A stretch of 32,725 bases of DNA from Bacteroidales bacterium (GTDB taxonomy: Bacteria > Bacteroidota > Bacteroidia > Bacteroidales > UBA932): NCBI GenBank assembly GCA_017472115.1, contig JAFUQW010000118.1, positions 1 through 32,725 on the forward strand, read 5' to 3'. A program made the position numbers and the translations under genes. Positions 7,766 to 15,234 of this stretch are shown here, in pieces. Positions within the stretch are counted from its first letter, which is position 1. Each line of letters starts with the position of its first letter. The notes under the pieces were generated by a model. That model made no database searches. It saw only the letters and a program-made list of their open reading frames with translations, and was not told the DNA's origin.

Positions 7766-7857
7766 TCTCCATTCGCTTCGCTCAGTCGAAATGACAGAGC
7801 TGTTTCTTCGCTCAGTCGTGACAGAACCGTTTCTTTACTCAGTCGAAATGACAGAGC
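7766..7857. repeat. Three short CGCTCAGTCGAAATGACAG-type repeats (argG-argC spacer)
   Basis: Three successive copies related to TTCGCTCAGTCGAAATGACA, at about 7772-7799, 7804-7824 and 7832-7856, the middle one shortened to CTCAGTCGTGACAG. They are a diverged branch of the CTCAGGATGACA family and occupy nearly the whole spacer between argG and argC. Confidence 0.8.
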
Positions 7858-9053
7858 TATTTATCAATTTTGCCGTTTACGGAATAATATATCTTCAAAG
7901 GATTGGCGATGACCTTGGTGAAGCCGATCACATCACGTCCTGTGTAAGATTTGTTGACCTCTCCGTAAGCTCCGAACTTCGAACTCATGAGGTCGTGTGC
8001 GCTTGTGCATCCGAGTACGGAGAAATGATATGGCATTAATGCGACCTCCACCTCTCCGGTGACATTCTGCTCGATGCTGTCCATCATGGCTTCCATATCC
8101 CTCATCACAGGGTCCAGGTACATTGCTTCATGCATCTGCTGGCCGTACCAACCCGCGATCTGTTCCTTCCAGTAAAGCTGTCCCTTCGTCAGGACATGCT
8201 TTTCGAGCAGATGGTGTGCCTTTATTATGATCATAGGAGCTGCCGCCTCAAATCCGACACGTCCCTTGATTCCGATGATGGTGTCTCCGATATGGATGTC
8301 ACGGCCGATTCCGAACGGTCCCGCTATGTCGCGGACTGCCTTGATCACCTCCACCGGGCTCATCCCGACTCCGTTCAACGATACGGGTTCACCCTTGCGG
8401 AAGCCGATCCTGATATGCTCAGGTTCTGTCTTTGTGACCTTTGTAGGATATGCCTCTTCAGGAAGCCAGCCGTCGGACGAGAGAGTCTCTACGCCTCCTA
8501 TGCTTGTGCCCCAGAGACCCTGATTGATCGAATACTTCGCCTTCTCCCATGAAAAGTCGAAGCCGTGCTTCTGGAGGTAATCGATTTCGTACTGACGTGT
8601 GAATCCGTGTTCTCTGACTGGAGCAATGATCTCCACTTCAGGAGACAGAATCTCGAATACGATGTCGAATCTCACCTGGTCGTTTCCGGCTCCGGTGCTG
8701 CCATGCGCCACATAGGCCGCTCCGATCTTCCTGACGTGCTCCAGCACTTCAAGAGCCTGAAACACTCTTTCCGAACTTACAGAAAGCGGATATGTCGCAT
8801 TCTTGAGTATATTGCCGTAGATCAGATACTTTATTCCCTTGCTGTAATATGTACCGACAGCATTCACTGTCGTGTGAGATGCCGCTCCGAGTGACAAGGC
8901 ACGCTGCTCGATGGCCTTTTCCTCCTCAGGAGAAAAGCCTCCTGTATTCACCATTACCGTATGGACTTCGAGTCCTCTTTCATTCATGAGATATGGGACA
9001 CAGAACGATGTGTCCCGGCCGCCGCTGAAGGCGAGTACAACCTTGTTGTTCAT
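7857..9053 (-). CDS. argG: Argininosuccinate synthase
   Basis: ATP-dependent ligase joining citrulline and aspartate to argininosuccinate. The 398-residue protein starts MNNKVVLAFSGGRDTS; SGGxDTS is the PP-loop motif of this family (the usual text is SGGLDTS, and here Leu is Arg). The mid-protein STGAGNDQVRFD segment is the citrulline/aspartate binding region. It is the second gene of the operon, 17 bp after the acyltransferase gene. Length is normal. Confidence 0.96.
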   Translation of the reverse strand: MNNKVVLAFSGGRDTSFCVPYLMNERGLEVHTVMVNTGGFSPEEEKAIEQRALSLGAASHTTVNAVGTYYSKGIKYLIYGNILKNATYPLSVSSERVFQALEVLEHVRKIGAAYVAHGSTGAGNDQVRFDIVFEILSPEVEIIAPVREHGFTRQYEIDYLQKHGFDFSWEKAKYSINQGLWGTSIGGVETLSSDGWLPEEAYPTKVTKTEPEHIRIGFRKGEPVSLNGVGMSPVEVIKAVRDIAGPFGIGRDIHIGDTIIGIKGRVGFEAAAPMIIIKAHHLLEKHVLTKGQLYWKEQIAGWYGQQMHEAMYLDPVMRDMEAMMDSIEQNVTGEVEVALMPYHFSVLGCTSAHDLMSSKFGAYGEVNKSYTGRDVIGFTKVIANPLKIYYSVNGKIDK

Positions 9054-9070
9054 ATATGTTTTCTGTTTTA

Positions 9071-9676
9071 TTATCTGTTTGACTTCTGATCCCCGTCCTT
9101 CATGTCGAGAAGTTCAGGGTGTGCCGGATTCATTACTTCTATGTGTTCTGCAGGATCAAAAAGCAATCCTGTACAGAGGCACATCCTGTGTTCGTTGCTT
9201 TCCAGAATGGCATAGTTGCGGCATCCCTGGCAGCCTTTCCAGAACTCAGGATCATCGGTGAGGGCTGCGAAAGTGACAGGCCTGAATCCGAGCTCGTAAT
9301 TCATCTTCATTACGGCAGCCCCTGTCGTGATGCTGAAAATCTTCGCATTAGGGAAGAGTTCGCGGGAAAGCTGGAAGATTCTGGTCTTGATCCTCATAGC
9401 GAGGCCTATTCCTCTGAACTTATGTGAGACGATAAGGCCGGAGTTAGCCACATACTGCTTTCCTCCCCAGGTCTCGATATACGAAAATCCGGCAAAGCTT
9501 CCGTCTTCGGCTATTGCTATGACCGCCTTGCCTGCTGCCATTTTCTCTGTTATATATTCCGGTGTCCTTCTGGCTATGCCCGTTCCTCTTTCGCGGGCTG
9601 ACAAAAGAATCTCTTCGCAGATTTCATCTGCATACACTGCGTGGCCTGTATCAGCCACCAATACATCAATTTGCAT
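9071..9676 (-). CDS. GNAT acyltransferase, probable N-acylglutamate synthase
   Basis: First gene of the arg operon. The 201-residue protein has a GNAT fold: the acyl-CoA pyrophosphate loop looks like VSHKFRGIGLAMRIK (residues about 84-98), preceded by the central strand with GGKQYVANSGLIV. This operon otherwise lacks argA and argJ, so this protein is the natural candidate for the first step, acylation of glutamate. With a SOTCase downstream the donor would be succinyl-CoA. I recall genetic work in Bacteroides thetaiotaomicron pointing to such a protein, but I cannot verify identity here. Odd feature: four cysteines near the C terminus (CQGC and CLC about 13 residues apart), a possible metal site. 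Biochemical function is inferred from context. Confidence 0.75.
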   Translation of the reverse strand: MQIDVLVADTGHAVYADEICEEILLSARERGTGIARRTPEYITEKMAAGKAVIAIAEDGSFAGFSYIETWGGKQYVANSGLIVSHKFRGIGLAMRIKTRIFQLSRELFPNAKIFSITTGAAVMKMNYELGFRPVTFAALTDDPEFWKGCQGCRNYAILESNEHRMCLCTGLLFDPAEHIEVMNPAHPELLDMKDGDQKSNR

Positions 9677-9778
9677 GGGTGTCTAATCGATTATTTGTTA
9701 AGTTGTTCGGGATATGTCCCCAGATATGGGTCTGGATGTCCTAATGGCAAGACAAACCGAGATTGTCAATTGCAATTG

Positions 9779-9805
9779 GGAGGGATCTGCTTCGAAAGCC
9801 CCTCC
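9779..9805 (-). promoter_or_regulatory. Hairpin in the arg operon leader
   Basis: On the minus strand GGAGGG and CCCTCC enclose GCTT-TCG-AAGC, giving a two-part stem. It lies between the proposed start of transcription (about 9848) and the first ATG (9676), a leader of about 170 nt. Next to it is the palindrome CAATTGCAATTG (9767-9778). Either could be regulatory, for example an ArgR-type site or an attenuator, but nothing visible proves it. Confidence 0.4.
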
Positions 9806-9853
9806 TAAATTCGGACTAGAAAAGATATGTTTCCCGTTTTTCGCATAATTCTA

Positions 9854-9861
9854 CAAAGTTA
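9854..9861 (-). promoter_or_regulatory. Candidate -7 element of the arg operon
   Basis: TAACTTTG on the minus strand fits the Bacteroidota -7 consensus TAnnTTTG. No convincing -33 TTTG is seen about 19-21 bp upstream. It is the mirror image of the plus-strand element at 9884-9891. Confidence 0.5.
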
Positions 9862-9883
9862 GTCAAATATCTGAATTAATTGC

Positions 9884-9891
9884 TAACTTTG
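9884..9891 (+). promoter_or_regulatory. Candidate -7 element for the 78-residue protein
   Basis: TAACTTTG on the plus strand, about 50 bp before the TTG start at 9941. With the opposite element it forms the perfect 9-bp inverted repeat CAAAGTTAG / CTAACTTTG (9854-9862 and 9883-9891), a back-to-back divergent promoter arrangement. Confidence 0.5.
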
Positions 9892-9940
9892 CGATGAAAT
9901 TGTATAACAGCCATATTTATATGGCATTTTTTCATTCATA

Positions 9941-10177
9941 TTGGCCAAAAAGAAAAAAAATACCCGCTCTGGTGTAGATCCTGAGTATCTGAAGAAGCAG
10001 AAGGAATCCCTTGTGCGTCGTCACAGACAGGTGATATACCTGAATGACAGTGAAATGGCTGCCATAAATCATTATTGTGAAACCTTCAGGGTGGGTACGA
10101 AATCAGTTCTTTTCCGTGAGGCCATCATGGAAAAGATTCTTTCTCAATTGGATGATAATCATCCGACATTGTTCTGA
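9941..10177 (+). CDS. Small conserved protein, probable ribbon-helix-helix type
   Basis: A 78-residue, strongly basic protein starting MAKKKKNTRSGVDPEYLKK. The segment RQVIYLNDSEMAAINHYCE followed by the helix TKSVLFREAIMEKIL looks like a short strand plus two helices, as in ribbon-helix-helix DNA-binding proteins. I recall close relatives as conserved hypotheticals in Bacteroidales, but no function is established. The start must be TTG (9941): no in-frame ATG exists nearby upstream, and the next Met lies inside the conserved part. It ends 7 bp before the convergent tdk gene. Its own promoter is shared back-to-back with the arg operon, so a regulatory role there is possible but unproved. Confidence 0.75.
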   Translation: MAKKKKNTRSGVDPEYLKKQKESLVRRHRQVIYLNDSEMAAINHYCETFRVGTKSVLFREAIMEKILSQLDDNHPTLF

Positions 10178-10184
10178 TCCCGGG

Positions 10185-10757
10185 TTATTTCTCAGCTGCC
10201 ATAGCTGCATTGTAGCAGTGGCGGCATAAAGGCTCATAGATGTCTGTTTCTCCGAGAACCACGAGCTGGTCACTTTTGGAAAGACGGTGTGAGTGCTGTG
10301 CAGGACTGCCGCATTTCACGCAGATGGCATGAACTTTCTGAATATCCTCCGCAACAGCCATAAGGGCAGGCATAGGTCCGAAAGGCTTGCCCATGAAATC
10401 GGTGTCAAGACCGGCGATAATGACTCTGATTCCCCGGTTCGCAAGTGTCTGAACTACATCGACAAGGGTGTCGTCAAAGAACTGTGCCTCATCGATACCT
10501 ACGACTTCTACATCGCTTGAAAGAAGGAGCATGCTTGCAGGAGAATCGATGGGGGTTGAAGGAATGCTGTGTGCATCATGCGAAACGACCTCGTCCTCGG
10601 AATATCTGACGTCGATGCATGGCTTGTAGATTTCCACTTTCTGTTTTGCGAACTGGGCTCTCTTCATTCTTCTTATGAGTTCTTCGGTCTTTCCCGAAAA
10701 CATGGAACCGCAGATTACTTCAATGGAACCTGCTTTTTTTGCACTTTCTAAAAACAT
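10185..10757 (-). CDS. tdk: Thymidine kinase (type II)
   Basis: Phosphorylates thymidine with ATP in the salvage pathway. The 190-residue protein shows the P-loop [12 protein letters not shown] (residues 16-27), the DEAQFF motif with the catalytic glutamate (residues 89-94), and the zinc-binding lasso with cysteines in CVKC and CRHC. Length and motif order are those of the bacterial and eukaryotic type II enzymes. It is transcribed toward the small DNA-binding-like protein. The plus-strand promoter of the next gene begins inside its first codons. Confidence 0.96.
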   Translation of the reverse strand: MFLESAKKAGSIEVICGSMFSGKTEELIRRMKRAQFAKQKVEIYKPCIDVRYSEDEVVSHDAHSIPSTPIDSPASMLLLSSDVEVVGIDEAQFFDDTLVDVVQTLANRGIRVIIAGLDTDFMGKPFGPMPALMAVAEDIQKVHAICVKCGSPAQHSHRLSKSDQLVVLGETDIYEPLCRHCYNAAMAAEK

Positions 10758-10770
10758 TTCCTTACTTTTG
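10738..10770 (+). promoter_or_regulatory. Bacteroidota-type promoter
   Basis: TTTG at 10738-10741 and TACTTTTG at 10763-10770, 21 bp apart, fit the TTTG / TAnnTTTG pattern. Transcription would start near 10777 and read the gene at 10842. The -33 element lies within the 5' coding end of the divergent tdk gene. Confidence 0.6.
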
Positions 10771-10841
10771 TAGTTAATAATATCAGGTCAGATTATGCTC
10801 CTTGTAATTAGAGGAACGCAAATATAGTCAATAATTGTATT

Positions 10842-11411
10842 ATGGAAAACAGAGAACAGCAAATTTTATCTGAAATACGTCAGATGATTTCTTCTATACA
10901 TGCACAGCTGGAAATGCTGGAGGAAAAACTGGAACTGCTGGAGGAAGCTCAGTCGGAGGTCTATGAACCTGCTCAGCCGGAGATTCTTGAGGAAACTCCG
11001 GTAGAGATTGTAGAAGAGGCGCCTGTCGAGATAGACATCGAAGATGTTCTGGATGATTTTATCGTGACAGAACCCCTTCCTGAGGGAGAGATCCTGATTG
11101 ATGCTGCTGCCGCTGTCCTGAAGCCGGCAGTAATAGACACCATGACCAACAGGGAGGCATGGCGTACCGACATTCCCGGATCGGCGGTAAAGGACATTCG
11201 CAGCGCAATATCCCTGAATGACAGAATACTTTTCATAAACAGTCTTTTTGATGAGGATCCGATGCTTTTTCAGGCAGTGCTTACGAAGATAAATGCAATG
11301 ACTGATCTGGATGAAGTGGTGGAATACATCAGGGCTGAGCGTCCGGCGTGGGACATGGAATCAGACGAAGTCTATCGCTTCATGATGGCCGTCCGCCGCA
11401 GAATACAATAA
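10842..11411 (+). CDS. Conserved Bacteroidales protein with coiled-coil start
   Basis: A 189-residue protein without a known name. Residues about 5-40 form a heptad-like, glutamate- and leucine-rich coiled coil; residues 40-85 are a very acidic, proline-containing linker (repeated ETPVEI and EAPVEI). The C-terminal half (from about residue 110) is a compact, conserved-looking domain with LNDRILFINSLFDEDPMLFQ. I recall this C-terminal pattern from other Bacteroidales hypotheticals. There is no signal peptide or membrane segment. It is followed after a repeat-filled 71-bp gap by rsmI in the same direction. Confidence 0.8.
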   Translation: MENREQQILSEIRQMISSIHAQLEMLEEKLELLEEAQSEVYEPAQPEILEETPVEIVEEAPVEIDIEDVLDDFIVTEPLPEGEILIDAAAAVLKPAVIDTMTNREAWRTDIPGSAVKDIRSAISLNDRILFINSLFDEDPMLFQAVLTKINAMTDLDEVVEYIRAERPAWDMESDEVYRFMMAVRRRIQ

Positions 11412-11419
11412 CCCTTTTT

Positions 11420-11467
11420 CATCTCGAGCGAAGCGATCCTGTCATCTCGCGCGAAGCCGAGAGATCT
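11420..11467. repeat. CGAGCGAAGCGATCC-type repeats before rsmI
   Basis: Two adjacent degenerate copies: ATCTCGAGCGAAGCGATCCT and GTCATCTCGCGCGAAGCCGA. They belong to the same broad family as the CTCAGGATGACA repeats. The block fills the spacer between the coiled-coil gene and rsmI. Confidence 0.7.
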
Positions 11468-11482
11468 AAAAACAACAAACCT

Positions 11483-12181
11483 ATGTCAGGAATATTATAC
11501 ATTGTCCCGACCCCTGTCGGAAATCTGGAAGACATGACCTTCAGAGCTATACGCATTTTGAAGGAAGCGGATCTCATTCTGGCGGAGGATACCCGTACCA
11601 GTTCTGTCCTGCTCAAGCATTATGAGATCAAGGGACGTCTCGAATCACACCATAAGTTCAATGAACACAAGACAGCCGCAGTCATAAAGGAGAAGATACT
11701 TGCGGGATTGAATGTGGCCCTGATCAGTGACGCAGGTACGCCGGGAATCTCGGATCCCGGATTCCTGCTTGTAAGGACATGTGTGCAGGAAGGCATAGAA
11801 GTCCAGACGCTTCCCGGTGCCACGGCATTCGTTCCGGCCTTGGTGTCTTCCGGCTATCCGTGCGACAGGTTCTGTTTCGAGGGCTTTCTGCCTCAGAAGA
11901 AGGGCCGTCAGACGAGGTTGACCGAACTGTCGGAAGAGACAAGAACCATGATATTCTATGAGTCTCCATACCGTCTGGTCAAGACACTCGAGCAGTTTGC
12001 GGAATTCTTCGGGCCTGACCGTGAATGTTCCGTTGCACGTGAAATATCCAAGAAGTTTGAGGAGCACAGGAGGGGAACGCTTGTCGATGTGGCTGCATGG
12101 TATAGGGAACATGAACCGAAGGGCGAGATTGTGATCATCGTGGCAGGTGCTCCGGAGATGAAAAAAAAGAAAAAACATTAA
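11483..12181 (+). CDS. rsmI: 16S rRNA (cytidine-1402 2'-O)-methyltransferase
   Basis: Tetrapyrrole-methylase-fold enzyme that uses S-adenosylmethionine to 2'-O-methylate C1402 of 16S rRNA in the decoding site. The protein starts MSGILYIVPTPVGNLEDMT, and PVGNLEDMTFRA is a hallmark of RsmI. The SDAGTPGISDPG loop and LPGATAFVPALV are the cofactor and substrate segments. I use the ATG at 11483, giving 232 residues; a longer in-frame opening from 11348 overlaps the upstream gene and the repeat, so it is not the start. The C terminus ends in a run of lysines. Confidence 0.95.
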   Translation: MSGILYIVPTPVGNLEDMTFRAIRILKEADLILAEDTRTSSVLLKHYEIKGRLESHHKFNEHKTAAVIKEKILAGLNVALISDAGTPGISDPGFLLVRTCVQEGIEVQTLPGATAFVPALVSSGYPCDRFCFEGFLPQKKGRQTRLTELSEETRTMIFYESPYRLVKTLEQFAEFFGPDRECSVAREISKKFEEHRRGTLVDVAAWYREHEPKGEIVIIVAGAPEMKKKKKH

Positions 12182-12277
12182 AAAAAAGAAAAATCTGCAA
12201 GGGTGTGACGAAATTCCGGTACCATATATATAGATCTTGATTATATTTGAATCGAAATATTATTCGTGATTTTTTTT

Positions 12278-12312
12278 CAGACATCTGATTTTCTGTCAGG
12301 TGTCTGTTTTTC
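12278..12312 (+). terminator. Probable rho-independent terminator after rsmI
   Basis: CAGACATCTGA (12278-12288) pairs with TCAGGTGTCTG (12296-12306), one G-T pair, loop of 7, followed by TTTTTC. It sits 97 bp after rsmI and just before the next gene, whose start must therefore use a promoter in or just after this hairpin or rely on partial read-through. Confidence 0.75.
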
Positions 12313-12324
12313 TTGATTTGAGTG

Positions 12325-13209
12325 ATGATGAAGATGAAAGATAAGAAGTCAGGGCTGTCGGAATCCTTTGTGACAGGAGTAATTGCCATAGTCTTTCTGC
12401 TTGTGGGATTTCAGACAGCCCTTTTCATTCATAGGGCTGCTGTAATGAAGATAGTCAGCAACCGTGACGAACCTGATACTGTTTATGTGTATGAAACGGA
12501 CAGGATTGCCGTCACGTCGGATTCGCCGTCGCAGTCTGTGGTGAGAAAAAGCTCAGTTCATTCTCCGGCAGCGGAATCTGTGAGAAGAAATCTATCTCGA
12601 AAGAGAGTCGAGAATTTCATGTTCGATCCCAATACGGTTACGGTTGATGATCTGTGCCGTCTTGGGTTTTCCCTGAAACAGGCACAGGCCATAGACAATT
12701 ATCGCAGAAAAGGCGGACGCTTCAGACGTAAAGCCGACTTTGCCGAATCCTTTGTGGTCTCTGACAGCATATACAGGAGACTGGAACCTTATATTGATAT
12801 TCCTCTGACTGATCTGAATGTGGCGGACTCCTCAGCTTTCGATGCCCTGCCCGGCATTGGAGGATGGTTCGCCTCGAAGATCATAGAACACAGAACTGCT
12901 CTCGGAGGCTTTTCCTATAAGGAGCAGCTGATGGATATATACAGGTTTGATGAAGAAAAATTCAAGGCTCTGGAGGATCTTGTGACTGTAGGACCTGAAA
13001 ATGTCAATCCATATCCGTTATGGAATCTTCCGGCAGACTCTCTGCGTCACCATCCTTATATAAGGAATTATGAGGCGGCCCGTTCCATAGTCCTTTTCCG
13101 TGAAAATACCCCTAAGTCCCGATGGACGGTAGCCGATCTGGCATCGGCGGGAATACTTTCCCCTGATGATGCTTCCCGGCTTTCCCGTTGTGCCATCGCT
13201 GCTCCGTGA
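12325..13209 (+). CDS. Membrane-anchored helix-hairpin-helix protein (ComEA-like)
   Basis: Nearly 295 residues. One hydrophobic segment near the N terminus (SFVTGVIAIVFLLVGFQTAL) would anchor it in the membrane, and a charged linker follows. Two helix-hairpin-helix units are visible: FDPNTVTVDDLCRLGFSLKQ with YRRKGGRF, and DLNVADSSAFDALPGIGGWF with IIEHRTALGGF. This is the ComEA-like domain that binds DNA non-specifically. Such proteins are common in Bacteroidales, with a supposed role in DNA uptake or envelope-associated DNA binding. Several starts are possible (GTG 12322, ATG 12325, 12328 or 12334); I use the first ATG. It lies right after a terminator. Confidence 0.82.
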   Translation: MMKMKDKKSGLSESFVTGVIAIVFLLVGFQTALFIHRAAVMKIVSNRDEPDTVYVYETDRIAVTSDSPSQSVVRKSSVHSPAAESVRRNLSRKRVENFMFDPNTVTVDDLCRLGFSLKQAQAIDNYRRKGGRFRRKADFAESFVVSDSIYRRLEPYIDIPLTDLNVADSSAFDALPGIGGWFASKIIEHRTALGGFSYKEQLMDIYRFDEEKFKALEDLVTVGPENVNPYPLWNLPADSLRHHPYIRNYEAARSIVLFRENTPKSRWTVADLASAGILSPDDASRLSRCAIAAP

Positions 13210-13272
13210 AAATCAGTTGAATGAAACTTCAGATATTATACTCTTTATATTAATTTTTTATCTATTTTTGTT

Positions 13273-13575
13273 ATGCCTAAGATTTTTGAATATTTCGGTC
13301 TTGTCTTTTTCTTTTATTCTAATGAGCATGAGCCGATTCATGTGCATGTAATGCATGGTGCATGTCAATTGATTTTTGAATTGATATACGAAGACGGAGA
13401 ATTAAAGAAATTGAGGCAAAGACCGGCAAAAGGTTATCCTGTATTGAATACAGGTGAGGCGAAAACTGCAGAAGATTTTATAAAAGCCTACGCTTCTCAG
13501 GTCGTGGGGAAATGGGTTGATTACTTTATAATGAAAAAGAAGGTTGTATGCACGGAAATCAAGACAAGAATTTAG
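13273..13575 (+). CDS. DUF4160 protein, possible toxin of a two-gene module
   Basis: A 100-residue protein matching the DUF4160 pattern: short N terminus MPKIFEYFGLVFFFYSNEHEP, the His-rich IHVHV motif, and a KAYASQV-like end. Its gene overlaps by 28 bp with the next gene, which encodes a DUF2442 protein. DUF4160/DUF2442 neighbours recur in bacteria and are suspected to be toxin-antitoxin modules, though I know of no firm activity. The upstream 60 bp are AT-rich. The module lies between chromosomal genes and ends in a shared terminator. Confidence 0.75.
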   Translation: MPKIFEYFGLVFFFYSNEHEPIHVHVMHGACQLIFELIYEDGELKKLRQRPAKGYPVLNTGEAKTAEDFIKAYASQVVGKWVDYFIMKKKVVCTEIKTRI

Positions 13576-13817
13576 ATGTCAGTATTGTTAAGGCAGAATA
13601 TGTCTGCGGACTGACCTTAAGACTCTTTTTCAGTGATGATGTCGAAAGAATTATTGATTTCAGTGATTTCTTCGCTTCCACACCACATCCGCAACACGAC
13701 AAATATTCAATTCCGTCAAATTTTCGAGAGTTCAGACTTGAGGCGGGTAATGTGGTATGGGGAGACGATTGGGATCTGATATTTCCTGTTGAGAATCTGT
13801 ATAGAGGCTGTCTGTAG
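13548..13817 (+). CDS. DUF2442 protein, partner of the DUF4160 gene
   Basis: An 89-residue protein. The core KAEYVCGLTLRLFFSDDVERIIDFSDF and the end RLEAGNVVWGDDWDLIFPVE match the DUF2442 fold (strand-rich, with a GNVVWGDD-type motif). It starts inside the DUF4160 gene, so translation is probably coupled. DUF2442 proteins are often found as the presumed antitoxin or partner of DUF4160. The start ATG at 13548 is the first reasonable one; MHGNQDKN may be an extension and a start further in cannot be excluded. Confidence 0.75.
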   Translation: MHGNQDKNLDVSIVKAEYVCGLTLRLFFSDDVERIIDFSDFFASTPHPQHDKYSIPSNFREFRLEAGNVVWGDDWDLIFPVENLYRGCL

Positions 13818-13855
13818 AATTGAGAAACTGTTTGATTTTTTCTATGAAAAATGAG

Positions 13856-13897
13856 AAAAGGCTGACATCAAAGTTGATTGACTTTGGTCAGCCTTTT
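13856..13897. terminator. Bidirectional terminator between the DUF pair and recA
   Basis: AAAAGGCTGAC (13856-13866) pairs with GTCAGCCTTTT (13887-13897), and an inner CAAAGT / ACTTTG stem extends it. The flanking A-rich and T-rich ends let it serve both the plus-strand DUF pair and minus-strand recA, whose stop codon begins only 6 bp away. Confidence 0.85.
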
Positions 13898-13900
13898 CGA

Positions 13901-14929
13901 TTATTCCTGTGCGTTGAGGAGAGCCTCTCTGATCTTGGCTTCGATCTCTTCGCAAAGTTCGATGTTGTCTGTGAGGAGTGCCTTGACGGCTTCGCGTCCC
14001 TGAGCAAGCTTGCTGTCTCCGTAACTGAACCATGAGCCGCTCTTCTTGATCACATCATATTCAACTCCAAGGTCGATCACTTCACCGACATGCGAGATGC
14101 CTTCACCGAATACGATGTCGAACTCGGCTTTCTTGAATGGGGGAGCCATCTTGTTCTTTACGATCTTCACCTTTGTGCGGTTTCCGAGAGCCTCATCTCC
14201 ATCCTTGATCTGTGTGGTACGGCGTACATCGACACGTACGGATGCATAGAACTTGAGTGCGTTACCTCCGGTGGTGGTCTCAGGATTGCCGAACATGACG
14301 CCTATCTTGTCACGAAGCTGGTTGATGAAGATGCAGCATGTGTTGGTCCTGCTGATGTTTGCGGTAAGCTTCCTGAGCGCCTGACTCATAAGCCTTGCAT
14401 GAAGTCCCATCTTGGAGTCACCCATCTCGCCCTCTATTTCGGCCTTAGGCGTGAGCGCCGCCACAGAGTCGATCACGATGATGTCTATTGCACCTGACCG
14501 TATCAGGTTGTCTGCAATTTCGAGAGCCTGTTCCCCGTTGTCAGGCTGGGATATGAGCAGAGTCTCAAGATCGACTCCGAGGTTTTTTGCGTAAGTACGG
14601 TCAAACGCATGTTCGGCATCGATGATGGCGGCAATTCCGCCGTTCTTCTGTGCCTGGGCGATCGCGTGGATCGCGAGAGTGGTCTTACCGCTGGATTCCG
14701 GTCCGTAGATCTCGATGATTCTTCCGCGAGGGTATCCGCCTATGCCGAGTGCGGCATCAAGGGCAATCGAGCCGCTCGGAATGACCGAAACGTCCCATTT
14801 TGGCTGATCTCCTAACTTCATGATCGTACCTTTGCCATAGTCTTTCTCAATCTTGTCAATCGTCGCCTGCAATGCCTTGAGTTTCGCAGCATTGATCTCG
14901 GTACTTCCCTGTACTTCTTCTTTAGCCAT
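13901..14929 (-). CDS. recA: Recombinase RecA
   Basis: ATP-dependent strand-exchange protein of homologous recombination, also the activator of UmuD self-cleavage. The 342-residue protein has the Walker [12 protein letters not shown] (from residue 76), the [11 protein letters not shown] segment, and the loop-2 motif [20 protein letters not shown]. All features are canonical, with no intein or insertion. It is transcribed away from rlmN/recX, with a long upstream region containing two possible -7 elements and a palindrome. Its antagonist recX lies about 4 kb away on the other strand. Confidence 0.98.
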   Translation of the reverse strand: MAKEEVQGSTEINAAKLKALQATIDKIEKDYGKGTIMKLGDQPKWDVSVIPSGSIALDAALGIGGYPRGRIIEIYGPESSGKTTLAIHAIAQAQKNGGIAAIIDAEHAFDRTYAKNLGVDLETLLISQPDNGEQALEIADNLIRSGAIDIIVIDSVAALTPKAEIEGEMGDSKMGLHARLMSQALRKLTANISRTNTCCIFINQLRDKIGVMFGNPETTTGGNALKFYASVRVDVRRTTQIKDGDEALGNRTKVKIVKNKMAPPFKKAEFDIVFGEGISHVGEVIDLGVEYDVIKKSGSWFSYGDSKLAQGREAVKALLTDNIELCEEIEAKIREALLNAQE

Positions 14930-15061
14930 AAATGTTAAATTTTTAAAAAGTTACTTTGCCGGAACTCTTCCGACAACTGAGCAAATGTAATGAAAAAAGG
15001 TGACAGTACGTATATCTTGATGTCTTTTTTTCTTGATTTATGTATCTCCTTGTTTCATCTG

Positions 15062-15097
15062 CAAAATTACGGGGTATATGTGCTAAACTAAAGCACA
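15062..15097 (-). promoter_or_regulatory. Candidate recA promoter with overlapping palindrome
   Basis: Minus-strand TAATTTTG (15069-15062) fits TAnnTTTG. The perfect inverted repeat TGTGCT / AGCACA (15079-15084 and 15092-15097, 7-bp spacer) covers the expected -33 position, and TTTA there is one base from TTTG. The palindrome could be an operator for DNA-damage control. A second -7 match, TACATTTG, lies at 14989-14982, nearer the gene. Which one is used cannot be decided. Confidence 0.4.
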
Positions 15098-15143
15098 AGT
15101 GACGTGTTTTTGCCGGCATCTTCCTTTTTTTCTGAAAAATATT

Positions 15144-15206
15144 TAAATTTGCTTTTTATAAATATGTTTAACTTTCGCAAGTCTCACTATTTTATTACTT
15201 GCGAAA
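15144..15206 (+). promoter_or_regulatory. Candidate rlmN promoter and hairpin
   Basis: TAAATTTG at 15144-15151 fits the -7 consensus. The leader then contains TTTCGCAAGT (15173-15182) and ACTTGCGAAA (15197-15206), a perfect 10-bp stem with a 14-nt loop. The arms match the core of the 86-bp elements in the arg operon. The ATG follows at 15235. A TTG at 15199 in the same frame falls in the right arm and is not a likely start. Confidence 0.45.
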
Positions 15207-15234
15207 CTTGAGTAAAAATTGGAAAACGGATAAG

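Noticed and set aside
11348..11482. Longer start for rsmI
   Set aside because: It would overlap the upstream gene and translate the spacer repeat; the family start MSGILYIVPTPVGNLED is at 11483.
15199..15234. TTG start for rlmN
   Set aside because: It falls in the right arm of the hairpin and adds 12 residues not typical of RlmN; ATG at 15235 gives the usual length.
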